A stretch of DNA of 55,922 bases from CAZNXJ01 sp964577115 (GCA_964577115.1 CAZNXJ010000033.1:1-55922); one strand, 5' to 3'; shown: positions 15,342 through 24,699, counted from the stretch's first letter. A program made the numbers and translations. The notes: generated by a model from the sequence alone, not told the origin.

Positions 15342-17222
15342 ATGGCTCACCAAGATACACCGAACACCCCTTCTGGAGACGCCGACGGGCGCTACCTGGT
15401 TGTAGCGCGGCGTTATCGCCCGCGTACGTTCGACGAACTGCTCGGCCAATCGCACGTGGCGCTGGCGCTGCGCAATGCGATCACCAGCGGCCGCGTCGGA
15501 CACGCTTACCTCTTCACCGGGGCTCGCGGGGTGGGGAAAACATCGGCCGCCCGCATCTTCGCCAAGGCGCTGAACTGTGTGAACGGTCCGACGCCCGAGC
15601 CATGCAATGCGTGCGACATCTGCCTGAGCGTCGATTCGGGGGACGATGTCGATGTGCTCGAGATCGACGGGGCCAGCAACCGCGGTATCGAGGAAATCCG
15701 GCAGCTGCGCTCGAACGTGAACGTGCGGCCGAGTCGAGCTCACTACAAGATTTACATCATCGATGAAGTCCACATGCTGACGATGCAGGCCTTCAACGCG
15801 CTCCTCAAGACGCTCGAAGAGCCGCCTGAGCATGTGAAGTTCATCTTTTGCACGACCGATCCAGAAAAAATTCCGATTACCGTTCTGTCGCGCTGCCAGC
15901 GTTTCGATTTTGCGCCGATCGGTGCTCAGGTCATCGTCGACCGGCTCGCCCAGATCGTGCGGCAGGAGGGGCGCGAGGTTGAGCCGAGCGCGCTCGAGTT
16001 GCTCGCGCGCCGCGCGGCCGGCTCGATGCGCGACAGCCAGTCGCTGCTCGAACAACTGCTCGCCTTCTGCGGCCCCAAGATCACTCTTGAAGATGTTAAC
16101 AACATCCTCGGAGTAGCCGACAACCAGACATTACAGACGATCGTCCACAAACTGATCGCTCGAGATGCTCCCGCTGCCCTGTCAGCCGCCGATGCGGCGC
16201 TGCGCAGCGGCGTTGAACCGGGCCACCTTGCCGAACAGCTGCTCGCCTACTTCCGCGACCTGCTCGTCGCCGCCGTCGGCGGCTCTCCCGATCTGGCACT
16301 CGCGACCGACCCGACTCAGTGGGCCGAGTTGACGGAGGCGGGGCGGCAGATCGGCCCAGAAACGTTGCTCGCCATCGCGCAGACGCTGGATCAGTCCCTG
16401 GTCCGGATGCGGCAGAGCACGCATGCCAAGATTTTGCTCGAGCTGGCGCTCGTGAGGATTTGCGGAATGGACCGGCTGGACGACCTGGCCGAGCTTGTCC
16501 GGCATCTGCGGCGCTGGGAGACGGGCGAGCTACCGGCTCCGCCCCCTGCGCCAGCGGCAGCCAATGTGCCGACGAGCGCCCCGAATTCAGCCAGCGCGCC
16601 CGCGCCTAGTGCGCCGTCGGCGAGCGCTTCAGCGCCCCAGCCCGCCCCCAATCCCTCGCAAAAAAAAAGTCCACACGCCGCTGAACCGCTCGCCAAGTCC
16701 CCCGTGGCCCCCACGAACGGTGCGGACGAGCCGGCAGGGGCGCGCGCGATGGCCACGGAACAAACAGCGCCGGTGGAAGAAGCGTCCCCGGCTCCGCGGG
16801 AGGCCGTGCCGCTGACCCGAGAAAATGCCGAGCGACTATGGAAGCAGGCCGTAAGTTTACTGGAAGGAATTACGGCCGATGTGGCTGGCGAGGCGAAGGG
16901 GGTAGCAATTCTTGCGCCAAATCGACTGGCCGTTACCTTTCGGGTGCCGTATAATAAAGAGCAGTGCGAACGTCCTGATCGCAAGTCCGAAATTGAAAAA
17001 GCTTTACAGCAAGTCAGCGGGCAACGCATCCAAGTCGAATTTCGCGTGGAAGCCGACCCGGCGGAAACGCAACTCCCGCCTCCGCCCCGTTCCACGCGGC
17101 AGTTGATTCGGGAGAAAGAACGTCATGAGCTGGTCGTCCAAGCGGTGAAACTGTTCGATGCCGAAATCGTGCGGCTCGAACCGCCCGCGAACCCCGACGC
17201 CACGAGCACTCGCCATGCATGA
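15342..17222 (+). CDS. dnaX: DNA polymerase III subunit gamma/tau
   Basis: The 626-residue tau form of the clamp-loader ATPase. Walker A GARGVGKT (60-67), zinc cysteines Cys79, Cys88, Cys91 and Cys94, Walker B IIDEVH (139-144) and the sensor region FCTTDPEKIP are all present. The linker after residue 400 is Ala/Pro/Ser-rich, and a C-terminal tau domain follows. Nine consecutive A at 16660-16668, read CAA AAA AAA AGT, form a slippery run. A -1 shift gives KSTRR and then a TGA at 16682-16684, producing a 447-residue gamma-like product. It is followed 84 nt later by ybaB, the common dnaX-ybaB pairing. Confidence 0.95.
   Translation: MAHQDTPNTPSGDADGRYLVVARRYRPRTFDELLGQSHVALALRNAITSGRVGHAYLFTGARGVGKTSAARIFAKALNCVNGPTPEPCNACDICLSVDSGDDVDVLEIDGASNRGIEEIRQLRSNVNVRPSRAHYKIYIIDEVHMLTMQAFNALLKTLEEPPEHVKFIFCTTDPEKIPITVLSRCQRFDFAPIGAQVIVDRLAQIVRQEGREVEPSALELLARRAAGSMRDSQSLLEQLLAFCGPKITLEDVNNILGVADNQTLQTIVHKLIARDAPAALSAADAALRSGVEPGHLAEQLLAYFRDLLVAAVGGSPDLALATDPTQWAELTEAGRQIGPETLLAIAQTLDQSLVRMRQSTHAKILLELALVRICGMDRLDDLAELVRHLRRWETGELPAPPPAPAAANVPTSAPNSASAPAPSAPSASASAPQPAPNPSQKKSPHAAEPLAKSPVAPTNGADEPAGARAMATEQTAPVEEASPAPREAVPLTRENAERLWKQAVSLLEGITADVAGEAKGVAILAPNRLAVTFRVPYNKEQCERPDRKSEIEKALQQVSGQRIQVEFRVEADPAETQLPPPPRSTRQLIREKERHELVVQAVKLFDAEIVRLEPPANPDATSTRHA
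16659..16684 (+). promoter_or_regulatory. A9 slippage / -1 frameshift site inside dnaX
   Basis: Nine A (16660-16668) in a gene otherwise rich in GC. The -1 frame meets TGA at 16682-16684, five codons after the shift. The same outcome follows from transcriptional slippage adding one A. The position, between the ATPase core and the tau-specific part, mirrors known gamma-producing dnaX genes. Confidence 0.65.
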
Positions 17223-17306
17223 GACCGTTGCTGGTAGAAGGCTCGAGTGGCACGGGAGACCGGCAAACTGCGACCGTTTGTCAATTGACAGGGAGTATCT
17301 CGATAC

Positions 17307-17672
17307 GTGTTCAAAGGCCTCTCGAATTTCGCATCGCTGATGAAAAACGCCCAGCAGATTGGCGGGAAGGCTGAGGAAATCCGCCAGCGGCTGCGAAGCG
17401 AACGGGTAACGGGGACCGCCGGCGCGGGCCTGATCGAAGTCGAGGCCAATGGCCTGGGCGAGATCCTCCGCATGCGGATCGATCCGCAACTGATTCAATC
17501 CCAGGATCAGGACATGATCGAATCGCTGGCCCCCGCCGCGATCAACCAGGCCTTGGAAAAATCCAAGCAGTTGCACGCCCAGGCGCTGCAATCGATGCTT
17601 GGCGATATGGAACTCCCAGGGCTCGACAAGGCCCTGGCGCAGTTCATGGGATCCCCCGATGCGCAGACGTGA
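17307..17672 (+). CDS. ybaB: YbaB/EbfC-family nucleoid-associated protein
   Basis: A 121-residue DNA-binding protein of the YbaB/EbfC family, which forms tweezer-like dimers that bind duplex DNA. Recognised by MKNAQQIGGKAEEI, the central strand GAGLIEVEANGLGEI and the helix DMIESLAPAAINQALEKSKQ. It starts with GTG at 17307, preceded by AGGGAG. It sits directly downstream of dnaX with no promoter seen between them, so the two are probably co-transcribed. Confidence 0.92.
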   Translation: MFKGLSNFASLMKNAQQIGGKAEEIRQRLRSERVTGTAGAGLIEVEANGLGEILRMRIDPQLIQSQDQDMIESLAPAAINQALEKSKQLHAQALQSMLGDMELPGLDKALAQFMGSPDAQT

Positions 17673-17676
17673 GGCC

Positions 17677-17700
17677 GGCCGGAGTCGTGCGGCTCCGGCC
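17677..17700 (+). terminator. hairpin after ybaB without T-tract
   Basis: A perfect 8-bp stem GGCCGGAG / CTCCGGCC with an 8-nt loop lies just past the stop. There is no T run, so it may be a weak terminator or an mRNA 3' stabiliser. Confidence 0.35.
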
Positions 17701-17791
17701 ACGAGCGGATTTCGGTCCGCTCGCATGGCAGTGTGTTAGACTTGTGATTGGCAAGCGTTTATTCCGAACGGTCTCGTAGGATGAGCTGACC

Positions 17792-19375
17792 ATGCGACTG
17801 TCCCTTGGACTTGATCAACGGCAGGTACAAAAACAGGTTCAGACCCTCGCCCCACGGATGATCCAGTCCATGGAAATTCTGCAGTTGCCGATTTTGGCAC
17901 TGCAGGAGCGAATCGAGCAGGAGCTGAGCGAAAATCCCGTCTTGGATATGGTTGAGCCGGAAGCGGCCGCCCCCGAAGACGAAGATTCCGTGCCGGAAGA
18001 GCGCGACAACCCGGATGCGCCGACCGAAGACGAACGCGAATTGGTTGTCGACGTCACGAAGGGCGATAACGCCGAGGACTTCGAACGGCTGCTGAACCTC
18101 GACCGCGAGGTGCCGGATTACTTCGATGAGACTCCGCGCCGGTCGGCCAATCGCCTCGACGAAGAAGCCGACCGCAAACATGACGCGATGTCGAATCTCG
18201 CCTCGCGTCCCCAATCGCTCCAGGATCACCTCCTGCTACAACTGGCCGAGCTGGACCTGGACCCGCAGGTGGAGCAGATTGCCGAGCGAATTATCTCGAC
18301 GCTCGACCCCAAAGACGGCGGATACTTCCGCTCGAGCCTGGTCGACCTGCTGCCGCCGGATGCCGGCCCCGAGCGGCTTGCGCTTGCCCAGAAAGCGCTG
18401 GAAGTCGTGCAGTCGCTCGACCCGAACGGCATCGCGGCGCGTGACCTGCGCGAATGTCTGTTGCTTCAGCTGACGCCGGACATGCCGTACTACGAAGAAC
18501 TCAAGGTGCTGATCACCAACCACCTCGAGGATCTCCGTGACAACCGGCTGCCGGCCATCGAGCGGGTTACGGGGTTTTCGATCCCCACAATTCAGGCCGC
18601 GTGGGCGCAGCTCCGAAAGCTGAACCCCAAGCCGGCCGCGGAATTCGCCGACTCGTTTGTCCCCAGTGTCACGCCGGACCTGCGCGTCGAGAAGACGGAG
18701 GACGGCCATTACAAAGTCACGATGGACGATCAGCGGCTGCCTTCGCTGCACATCAGCGAGTACTACCGTCAGCGGCTGATCAGCGGCACGGCGACTCCGG
18801 AAGAGAAGGAGTTCATCAAGCGCAAGATCAATGCCGCGCAGTGGCTGATCGAGTCGATCGAACAGCGCCGCAACACGCTGCTGCGTGTCGCTCAGGCGAT
18901 CGTCGATTACCAGCACCGGTTTCTCGAGGAGGGGCCGGAACAGATCGAGCCGCTGAAGATGCAGCAGATCGCCGACCAGGTGGGCGTCCATGTGACAACC
19001 GTCAGTCGCGCGGTCGATGACAAGTGGATCGAAACGCCGCGTGGCATCCTGCCCCTGAAGCGGTTCTTCGTGGGTGGCACGCGCAGCGATGAAGGCGAAG
19101 ATGTCGCGTGGGATCGGATTCGCCTGAAGCTCCAGGAAGTCATCGACAAGGAAGACAAATCCAATCCGCTCAGCGACGACGACCTGGTCAAAGAACTAAA
19201 GCGACACGGCCTGAATGTGGCTCGCCGGACCATCACCAAGTACCGGCAGAAGATGGGGATTCCCAGTTCGCGGCAACGCAAGGACTGGTCGGCTGTCGTC
19301 GCCGCGCAGGACGGCGACGGGCAGGACAACAAAGAGCAGCCCGCCGAACATGAACGAGCCGGTGCTCGGGAATAA
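17792..19375 (+). CDS. rpoN: RNA polymerase sigma-54 factor
   Basis: A 527-residue sigma-N. Region I (LAPRMIQSMEILQLPILALQ) binds activators and core; region II is acidic (about 55-110); the core-binding and HTH parts follow (QIADQVGVHVTTVSRAVDDK); and the RpoN box ARRTITKYRQKMGIPSS near 477-493 recognises the -24 element. It directs activator-dependent transcription. No sigma-54 activator with an AAA+ domain is in the window. Independent of ybaB by a 119-nt gap containing a hairpin; it ends at a terminator shared with nrdR. Confidence 0.95.
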   Translation: MRLSLGLDQRQVQKQVQTLAPRMIQSMEILQLPILALQERIEQELSENPVLDMVEPEAAAPEDEDSVPEERDNPDAPTEDERELVVDVTKGDNAEDFERLLNLDREVPDYFDETPRRSANRLDEEADRKHDAMSNLASRPQSLQDHLLLQLAELDLDPQVEQIAERIISTLDPKDGGYFRSSLVDLLPPDAGPERLALAQKALEVVQSLDPNGIAARDLRECLLLQLTPDMPYYEELKVLITNHLEDLRDNRLPAIERVTGFSIPTIQAAWAQLRKLNPKPAAEFADSFVPSVTPDLRVEKTEDGHYKVTMDDQRLPSLHISEYYRQRLISGTATPEEKEFIKRKINAAQWLIESIEQRRNTLLRVAQAIVDYQHRFLEEGPEQIEPLKMQQIADQVGVHVTTVSRAVDDKWIETPRGILPLKRFFVGGTRSDEGEDVAWDRIRLKLQEVIDKEDKSNPLSDDDLVKELKRHGLNVARRTITKYRQKMGIPSSRQRKDWSAVVAAQDGDGQDNKEQPAEHERAGARE

Positions 19376-19430
19376 CCCGTCGCCAATTCTGGGATGAAAG
19401 CACCAACAAATTCGTCCGACGAAGTGAACA

Positions 19431-19475
19431 AACGGCGAGCAGCCTCGACCAGGCCGCTCGCCGTTTTATTTTCTA
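19431..19475. terminator. convergent terminator between rpoN and nrdR
   Basis: A perfect 10-bp stem AACGGCGAGC (19431-19440) / GCTCGCCGTT (19456-19465), extended by GCCT/AGGC, is followed by TTATTTTCT on the plus strand. The AAC-rich 5' side gives only a weak T run on the minus strand. Confidence 0.75.
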
Positions 19476-19505
19476 CGTAATTCTTACTTTTCCGCGGGCC
19501 TTACA

Positions 19506-19973
19506 TCAGGACTCGGGCCGATCGCGATGCAGCATCGGTTGTAGTTCGTCGACGAAGTCCCGCACGTCCTTGAATTGTCGATAGACGCTGGCAAAGCGCA
19601 CGAACGCGACTTCGTCGACCGAGCGTAGCTGTTCCATCAGCATATCGCCAAGCAGCTGCGATTCGACCTCGACATCGAAGTCCGCGTAAACTTGGGTCTC
19701 CACCGCGGCGACGATGGCATCGATCTGCTCGTCGCTGATCGGGCGTTTCCAGCAGGCCTTGGCGAGGCCCTGCCGCAGCTTGTCGCGCTGGAAGGGCTCG
19801 CGAATGCCGCTCTTTTTGACCACTTTGATCTGCTGTTCCTCGAGACGCTCGTAGGTCGTGTACCGGCGGCGGCACTTCAGGCACTCGCGCCGGCGTCGAA
19901 TTGCGAAACCATCGTCACTCGCCCGCGAGTCGATGACACGGTCGTGGTCGAGCTGACAAAACGGACATCTCAT
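19506..19973 (-). CDS. nrdR: transcriptional repressor NrdR
   Basis: A 155-residue protein, the standard NrdR length. The N-terminal zinc ribbon has Cys3, Cys6, Cys31 and Cys34 (MRCPFC and CLKC), and the ATP-cone domain (about 48-138) senses ATP/dATP. It represses ribonucleotide reductase genes through NrdR boxes. The ATG at 19973 gives the canonical MRCPFC start; the ORF extends upstream but the extension has no homology. No nrd genes are nearby, so its targets lie elsewhere. Confidence 0.96.
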   Translation of the reverse strand: MRCPFCQLDHDRVIDSRASDDGFAIRRRRECLKCRRRYTTYERLEEQQIKVVKKSGIREPFQRDKLRQGLAKACWKRPISDEQIDAIVAAVETQVYADFDVEVESQLLGDMLMEQLRSVDEVAFVRFASVYRQFKDVRDFVDELQPMLHRDRPES

Positions 19974-20134
19974 GGAGGAACCTCGTGAGCCCAATATAGC
20001 CGAACCAACCACGAAACGACATGCGGTCGGGGACTTAGCCTTTTTTCTTTCCGGGGATTCGATATTCTGAAGAGGCTCGCTCTGACCGTCGCAGCCGTGA
20101 CGAACTTTCCCGCAAGGCCAGGGGGTGTCTACCC

Positions 20135-20728
20135 ATGTCGATGGAAGAGAAAACCCCGTCAGGATCCTCCGAGCCAACTCGTCCCGACTCGGCCATCGAG
20201 CGTTTCCGGGCCGCCGCGGGGGCCGGCGCATCGGATGATCTCAATCACGAAGAGGTGTTGTGGGAAGGTAGTTACTCTGGAAAGGCGATGTTCGGCAGCT
20301 GGCTCCTGGCCCTGCTGGTAACGATCGGAGGAGCGATTGCCGCTCTGATGTTGCTCGAGTCGGCCTTGGCCTGGACGGTCATCCTCGCCGCGGTTGTCGT
20401 CATTTGGGGCGGCCTGGGATTCTCGCTGCTGTACCGCAAGTGGAATGCCTGGTATCAGCTCACCAGCCAGCGGCTCGTGCACAAGCATGGCATCGTCCGC
20501 CGAGTCACCGATCGCATCGAAGCAATCGACATCGACGACGTGACGTATTCGCAAGGGATTGTTCAGCGCCTGCTCGGCGTCGGCAATATTCGCATTACGT
20601 CGAGCGACCGGACGCATCCCGAGCTGAATCTGATCGGCATCGACCGTGTGGACGCGGTCGCGGACCTGATCGATGACGTCCGGCGTCGCGAACGCCGCCA
20701 ACGTGGTCTGCATATCGAGTCGATTTGA
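20135..20728 (+). CDS. PH-domain (YdbS-like) membrane protein
   Basis: A 197-residue protein. After a disordered N-terminus come two hydrophobic helices (about 50-75 and 78-100), then a bacterial PH domain of the bPH2/YdbS type with WYQLTSQRLVHKHGIVRR and IRITSSDRTHPELNLIGI. Such proteins are membrane bound and poorly understood. The ATG at 20135 is chosen, divergent from nrdR. An ATG at 20141 is possible. Confidence 0.75.
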   Translation: MSMEEKTPSGSSEPTRPDSAIERFRAAAGAGASDDLNHEEVLWEGSYSGKAMFGSWLLALLVTIGGAIAALMLLESALAWTVILAAVVVIWGGLGFSLLYRKWNAWYQLTSQRLVHKHGIVRRVTDRIEAIDIDDVTYSQGIVQRLLGVGNIRITSSDRTHPELNLIGIDRVDAVADLIDDVRRRERRQRGLHIESI

Positions 20729-20760
20729 TCGCCGTAAACCGTTCCGCCCCCCCGCCCGGA

Positions 20761-20812
20761 CTCCTGCCCCCCTGACCTCGACTCCCCTAACTCCTGAACC
20801 CTTTCCCTCGTA
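20761..20812. repeat. CCTGAACC-type degenerate intergenic repeat
   Basis: A C-rich array of imperfect CTCCTGCCC / CCCCTAACTCCTGAACCC units in the gap before fumC. It resembles the arrays at 24798-24937, 35021-35055 and 46174-46198. Confidence 0.4.
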
Positions 20813-20834
20813 ACCTTGCCCAACCACGAACGCT

Positions 20835-22259
20835 ATGACAGAACTTCGCACCGAACACGACTCGATGGGTGACGTCCAGGTTCCCGCTCAGGCCTATTAC
20901 GGCGCGCAGACGCAGCGGGCGGTCGAGAACTTTCCCATTTCCGGCTGGACGTTGCCGCCGTCGCTGATCCGAGCCATGGGGCGCGTGAAGTACGCCTGCG
21001 CGGTCGCCAATCGCGACCTCGGGAAGCTGACCGGTTCGGGCAAGTCGCCGCTCAATGAGAAGCAGGTCGAAGCGCTGCTGCAAGCGTGCATGGACGTCGC
21101 CGAGGGGAAGCTGGACGACCAGTTCCCGGTCGACGTGTTCCAAACGGGATCGGGCACGTCGAGCAACATGAACGTGAACGAGGTGATCGCGAACCGGGCC
21201 ATCGAGCTGCTCGGCGGGGACCGCTTTCAGCCCGAGAAGGAGATCCACCCGAACGACCACGTGAACATGGGGCAAAGCACCAACGACACATTTCCGACGG
21301 CGATTCACGTGGCCGTGGCCATGGAGATCAAGACCGACCTGATCCCTGCACTCGAGCAGTTCCGCGATGTGCTCGCGGCCAAGGCGCGTGAGTGGGACCA
21401 CATCATCAAGATCGGTCGCACGCACCTGATGGACGCGACGCCGCTGCGCCTCGGACAAGAATTTGGCGGGTTCGCTCGGCAGCTCGAGCTTTCCGTCCAA
21501 CGCGCTCAGCAGGCGCTCGAAGCGGTGCTCGAGCTGCCTGTCGGCGGGACGGCCGTCGGATCGGGCATCAACACACACCCCGAATTCGGCCGGCGCGTCT
21601 CCGAGGTGCTTGCGCAGCAGTGCGACATCCCGTTCGTCGAAGCGGTAAACCACTTCGAAGCAAACGCGCAGCGGGACGGCCTGGTCCATTGCCACGGTGC
21701 GCTGCGAACCATCGCGGTAACCCTGTTCAATGTGGCCAACAATATCCGGCTGCTCGGTTCGGGACCGCGCTGCGGCTTCTTCGAAGTGCTGCTGCCGGAC
21801 CGCCAGCCAGGCAGCTCGATCATGCCCGGCAAGGTGAACCCGGTGATGTGCGAGAGCCTCATGCAGGTCGCCGCTCGCGTGATGGGCAATGACCACACGG
21901 TGTCGCTGAGCGGAGCCAGCGGCGGCCAATTCCAGCTCAACATTATGATGCCCATCATGGGTCACGCGACGCTTGAAAGCATCCGCCTGATGGCGGCGGG
22001 GACGCGTGCGTTCGTCGAGTTCTGTGCGGAGGGGCTTCAAGCGAACAAGGAAGTTTGCGAGGCCTCGGTCGAAAAGAGCCTCTCCATGGTCACCAGCCTC
22101 AATCCACTGATCGGCTACGAGCGCGCGGCCAAGCTGGCCAAGGAAGCGTTCACGACGGGCAAGACCATCCGCCAGCTCTGCCGCGAGCAAGGCATCCTGC
22201 CCGAGAATACGCTCGCCGAAGCCCTCGACCCCATGCGCATGACCGAGCCACAGCCTTGA
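20835..22259 (+). CDS. fumC: fumarate hydratase class II
   Basis: A 474-residue member of the fumarase/aspartase superfamily. It hydrates fumarate to L-malate in the TCA cycle. Diagnostic signature GSSIMPGKVNPVMCE (about 326-340), with the substrate motifs SGTSSNMNVNEVIANRA and GRTHLMDATPLRLGQE. The tetrameric iron-independent class is indicated by length and signature. The close relative aspartate ammonia-lyase is less likely given the GRTHLMDATP motif. Confidence 0.93.
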   Translation: MTELRTEHDSMGDVQVPAQAYYGAQTQRAVENFPISGWTLPPSLIRAMGRVKYACAVANRDLGKLTGSGKSPLNEKQVEALLQACMDVAEGKLDDQFPVDVFQTGSGTSSNMNVNEVIANRAIELLGGDRFQPEKEIHPNDHVNMGQSTNDTFPTAIHVAVAMEIKTDLIPALEQFRDVLAAKAREWDHIIKIGRTHLMDATPLRLGQEFGGFARQLELSVQRAQQALEAVLELPVGGTAVGSGINTHPEFGRRVSEVLAQQCDIPFVEAVNHFEANAQRDGLVHCHGALRTIAVTLFNVANNIRLLGSGPRCGFFEVLLPDRQPGSSIMPGKVNPVMCESLMQVAARVMGNDHTVSLSGASGGQFQLNIMMPIMGHATLESIRLMAAGTRAFVEFCAEGLQANKEVCEASVEKSLSMVTSLNPLIGYERAAKLAKEAFTTGKTIRQLCREQGILPENTLAEALDPMRMTEPQP

Positions 22260-22599
22260 GGGGTGTCCAATCCGGGTTGCTGGCCGCGGCCTAGGGGCGA
22301 AAGGTCCGCAATTTTGCGGTAATTTTTTTGGTTTAGGGAGGTTTTCCGCACAATTTGACCTTTCGCGGTTGACGATTTGGAATAAGATAAGCTGTGCTCG
22401 ATTCGTCGTGATGGCGTTCGGCGAACTGAAGCACCTCCCACGGCTGTCGTCCCGGAATTCGGGGATATCGTCCCACCGCTCCCCGAACGCTGCCGCTCCC
22501 GGTCTCTCCCCGCTCGCTCGCAACCAAAAGCCCATGGTGGGCTCGGGTGCGCGGATGTAGACTCGATTTGTTCGCAGAAGAGGATAATTGGGTACAGGA
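22260..22599. other. fumC-fusA intergenic region
   Basis: 340 nt: a fumC terminator at 22306, then an AT-richer block with TTGACC (22355) and TTGACG (22369) and downstream AT-rich hexamers, but no pair with good spacing. The fusA promoter probably lies near 22350-22400. No gene seen in the rest. Confidence 0.5.
22306..22328 (+). terminator. fumC terminator
   Basis: CCGCAA / TTGCGG (22306-22311 and 22314-22319) form a short perfect stem with a 2-nt minimal loop (4 nt if the last A-T pair opens), followed by TAATTTTTTT. Confidence 0.6.
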
Positions 22600-24699
22600 A
22601 TGAATTTGGCGAATTTGCGCAATATTGGCATTTCCGCTCACATCGACTCGGGGAAGACGACACTCAGCGAGCGGATCCTGTTCTACACCGGCCGCATCCA
22701 CAAGATGGAGGAGGTGCATGGCGGCGCTCAGAGTCACGGCGCCACCATGGATCACATGGATCTGGAGCGTGAAAAAGGCATTACGATCAGCAGTGCGGCG
22801 ACCACCGTCGAGTGGAAGGGCCACAAAATCAATCTGATCGACACGCCCGGCCACGTGGACTTCACGGTGGAAGTCGAGCGTAGCCTGCGGGTGCTCGACG
22901 GCGCTGTGTTGGTACTCTGCGCCGTCGGCGGTGTCCAGGCGCAGACAATGACGGTGGATCGCCAAATGAAGCGGTACCATGTGCCGCGTCTGGCGTTCAT
23001 CAACAAGTGCGACCGCACAGGCGCCGACCCGCTGCGCGTGGTACGCGACCTGCGTGAGAAGCTCGCGTGCGACGCCGTGCTCATGCAGCTGCCGATTGGC
23101 GCGGGTGAGCATTTTAAAGGCGTCATCGACCTCGTCACGATGAAGGCCCTGTACTTCGACGGGTCGGAAGGCGAAAAAGTCCGCGAGGAAGAGATTCCCG
23201 CCGAGCACCTCGAGGCGGCCACCGCGGCCCGCGCCCAGATGCTCGAAGGCCTCGCCATGTACAGCGACGAGATGATGGAGCTGCTGCTCTCGGAGGAGGA
23301 GGTCTCGATCGACTTGATCCACCGTGTAGCGCGCCAAGCCGTTACGCAGCAGGAATGTACGCCAGTCTTTATCGGCTCGGCCTACCGCAACAAGGGCGTC
23401 CAACCGCTGCTCGATGCCATCACGCGATATCTGCCGTCGCCCCTGGACCGCGAGATCAAGGCGAACAGCTTTGCTACGCCGGACGAAAAGATGGTGCTGT
23501 CGCCCGATCCGGCAGGCGCGTTCGTGGGCATGGCCTTCAAGATCGTCGAAGATCCGTACGGTCAGCTCACGTTCATGCGGCTCTACCAGGGCACAATCGA
23601 AAAGGGCGGTACGTACATCAACCAGCGTACCGGGCGCAAGGAACGGTTCGGACGCATCGTGCGCATGCACGCTGACAAGCGTGAAGAAATCCAGTCCGCC
23701 TCGGCAGGCGACATTGTCGCGATCATGGGAATTGATGCGGCGAGCGGTGACACGTATGCCGTTGAGAACAATTTCTGCACGCTTGAGAGCATCTACGTTC
23801 CTGACTCGGTCATCACGGTGGCGATCAGCCCCGCGAGCCGCAATGATGCCGACAAGCTCGGCAAGGCGCTCAACCGCTTCCGCAAGGAAGACCCGACCTT
23901 CCGCGTCTCGAATGACGAGGAAACGGGCGAAATCCTGATGTCGGGCATGGGCGAGCTGCACCTGGACATCTACGTCGAGCGGATTCGCCGCGAGTACAAG
24001 GTCGAGGTCGAAGTCGGTGCACCGAAAGTCAGTTACCGCGAAGCTCCGCAGCAGCCGACGACGTACGACTACAAGCACAAGAAGCAGACGGGCGGTTCGG
24101 GTCAGTACGCTCACATCGTGGGCAAGATCGAGCCGCTGCCCGAGGACGCTGTCGAGACGTTTGTCTTCGAAGAAAACATCGTCGGCGGTCGCGTTCCGAA
24201 GCAATACATCCCGTCGGTCGAGAAGGGCTTCCGCGACGCGATCGTCAAAGGCCCGCTGGCCGGTTTCCCGGTCGTCGGCGTCAAAGTAACGCTCGATGAT
24301 GGCTCGTACCACGAAGTGGACAGCTCGGACCGTGCCTTCCAGATTTGCGCCCGCGACTGCTTCCGCGAAACGATGCCCAAGACGAAGCCGGCGCTGCTCG
24401 AACCCATCATGAAGATGGAAATCGAGTGCCCGGAGAGCTTCCAAGGCACCGTGGTCGGCGACATCACGTCGCGCCGCGGTGTGATTGCGGGAACGACGAT
24501 GCGGGACGGAACGGCCGCGATTACGGCCGAAGTGCCGTTGTCGGAAACGTTCGGCTATGCGACCGACCTGCGCAGCATGACGCAAGGGCAGGGCGTCTTT
24601 ACGATGGAGTTCCTCTGCTATCGCAAGGTGCCCGCGTCGCTCCAGGAAGAGATCGTCGCCGAGAAGAAGAAGCAGCAGCAGCTCGTTGGCGCTCGCTAA
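22600..24699 (+). CDS. fusA: elongation factor G, mitochondrial-EFG1-like
   Basis: A 699-residue translocase GTPase that moves tRNA and mRNA on the ribosome. G1 is AHIDSGKTT (13-21) with Ser where canonical bacterial EF-G has Ala; G3 is DTPGH and G4 is NKCD. Stretches such as DGAVLVLCAVGGVQAQTMTV and MKRYHVP match the mitochondrial EF-G1 / spdEFG1 clade known from planctomycetes and spirochaetes. Domains II-V are complete. The ATG at 22600 gives the usual start; a TTG at 22588 has the better-spaced AGAGGA and would add four residues. It is followed by a strong terminator. Confidence 0.93.
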   Translation: MNLANLRNIGISAHIDSGKTTLSERILFYTGRIHKMEEVHGGAQSHGATMDHMDLEREKGITISSAATTVEWKGHKINLIDTPGHVDFTVEVERSLRVLDGAVLVLCAVGGVQAQTMTVDRQMKRYHVPRLAFINKCDRTGADPLRVVRDLREKLACDAVLMQLPIGAGEHFKGVIDLVTMKALYFDGSEGEKVREEEIPAEHLEAATAARAQMLEGLAMYSDEMMELLLSEEEVSIDLIHRVARQAVTQQECTPVFIGSAYRNKGVQPLLDAITRYLPSPLDREIKANSFATPDEKMVLSPDPAGAFVGMAFKIVEDPYGQLTFMRLYQGTIEKGGTYINQRTGRKERFGRIVRMHADKREEIQSASAGDIVAIMGIDAASGDTYAVENNFCTLESIYVPDSVITVAISPASRNDADKLGKALNRFRKEDPTFRVSNDEETGEILMSGMGELHLDIYVERIRREYKVEVEVGAPKVSYREAPQQPTTYDYKHKKQTGGSGQYAHIVGKIEPLPEDAVETFVFEENIVGGRVPKQYIPSVEKGFRDAIVKGPLAGFPVVGVKVTLDDGSYHEVDSSDRAFQICARDCFRETMPKTKPALLEPIMKMEIECPESFQGTVVGDITSRRGVIAGTTMRDGTAAITAEVPLSETFGYATDLRSMTQGQGVFTMEFLCYRKVPASLQEEIVAEKKKQQQLVGAR

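Noticed and set aside
22355..22397. TTGACC / TTGACG hexamers upstream of fusA as a mapped promoter
   Set aside because: No -10 with 16-18 nt spacing and an acceptable match; kept only as a likely promoter region.
20787..22631. 614-residue minus-strand ORF
   Set aside because: Lies opposite fumC, which has full family motifs; no domain in the antisense product.
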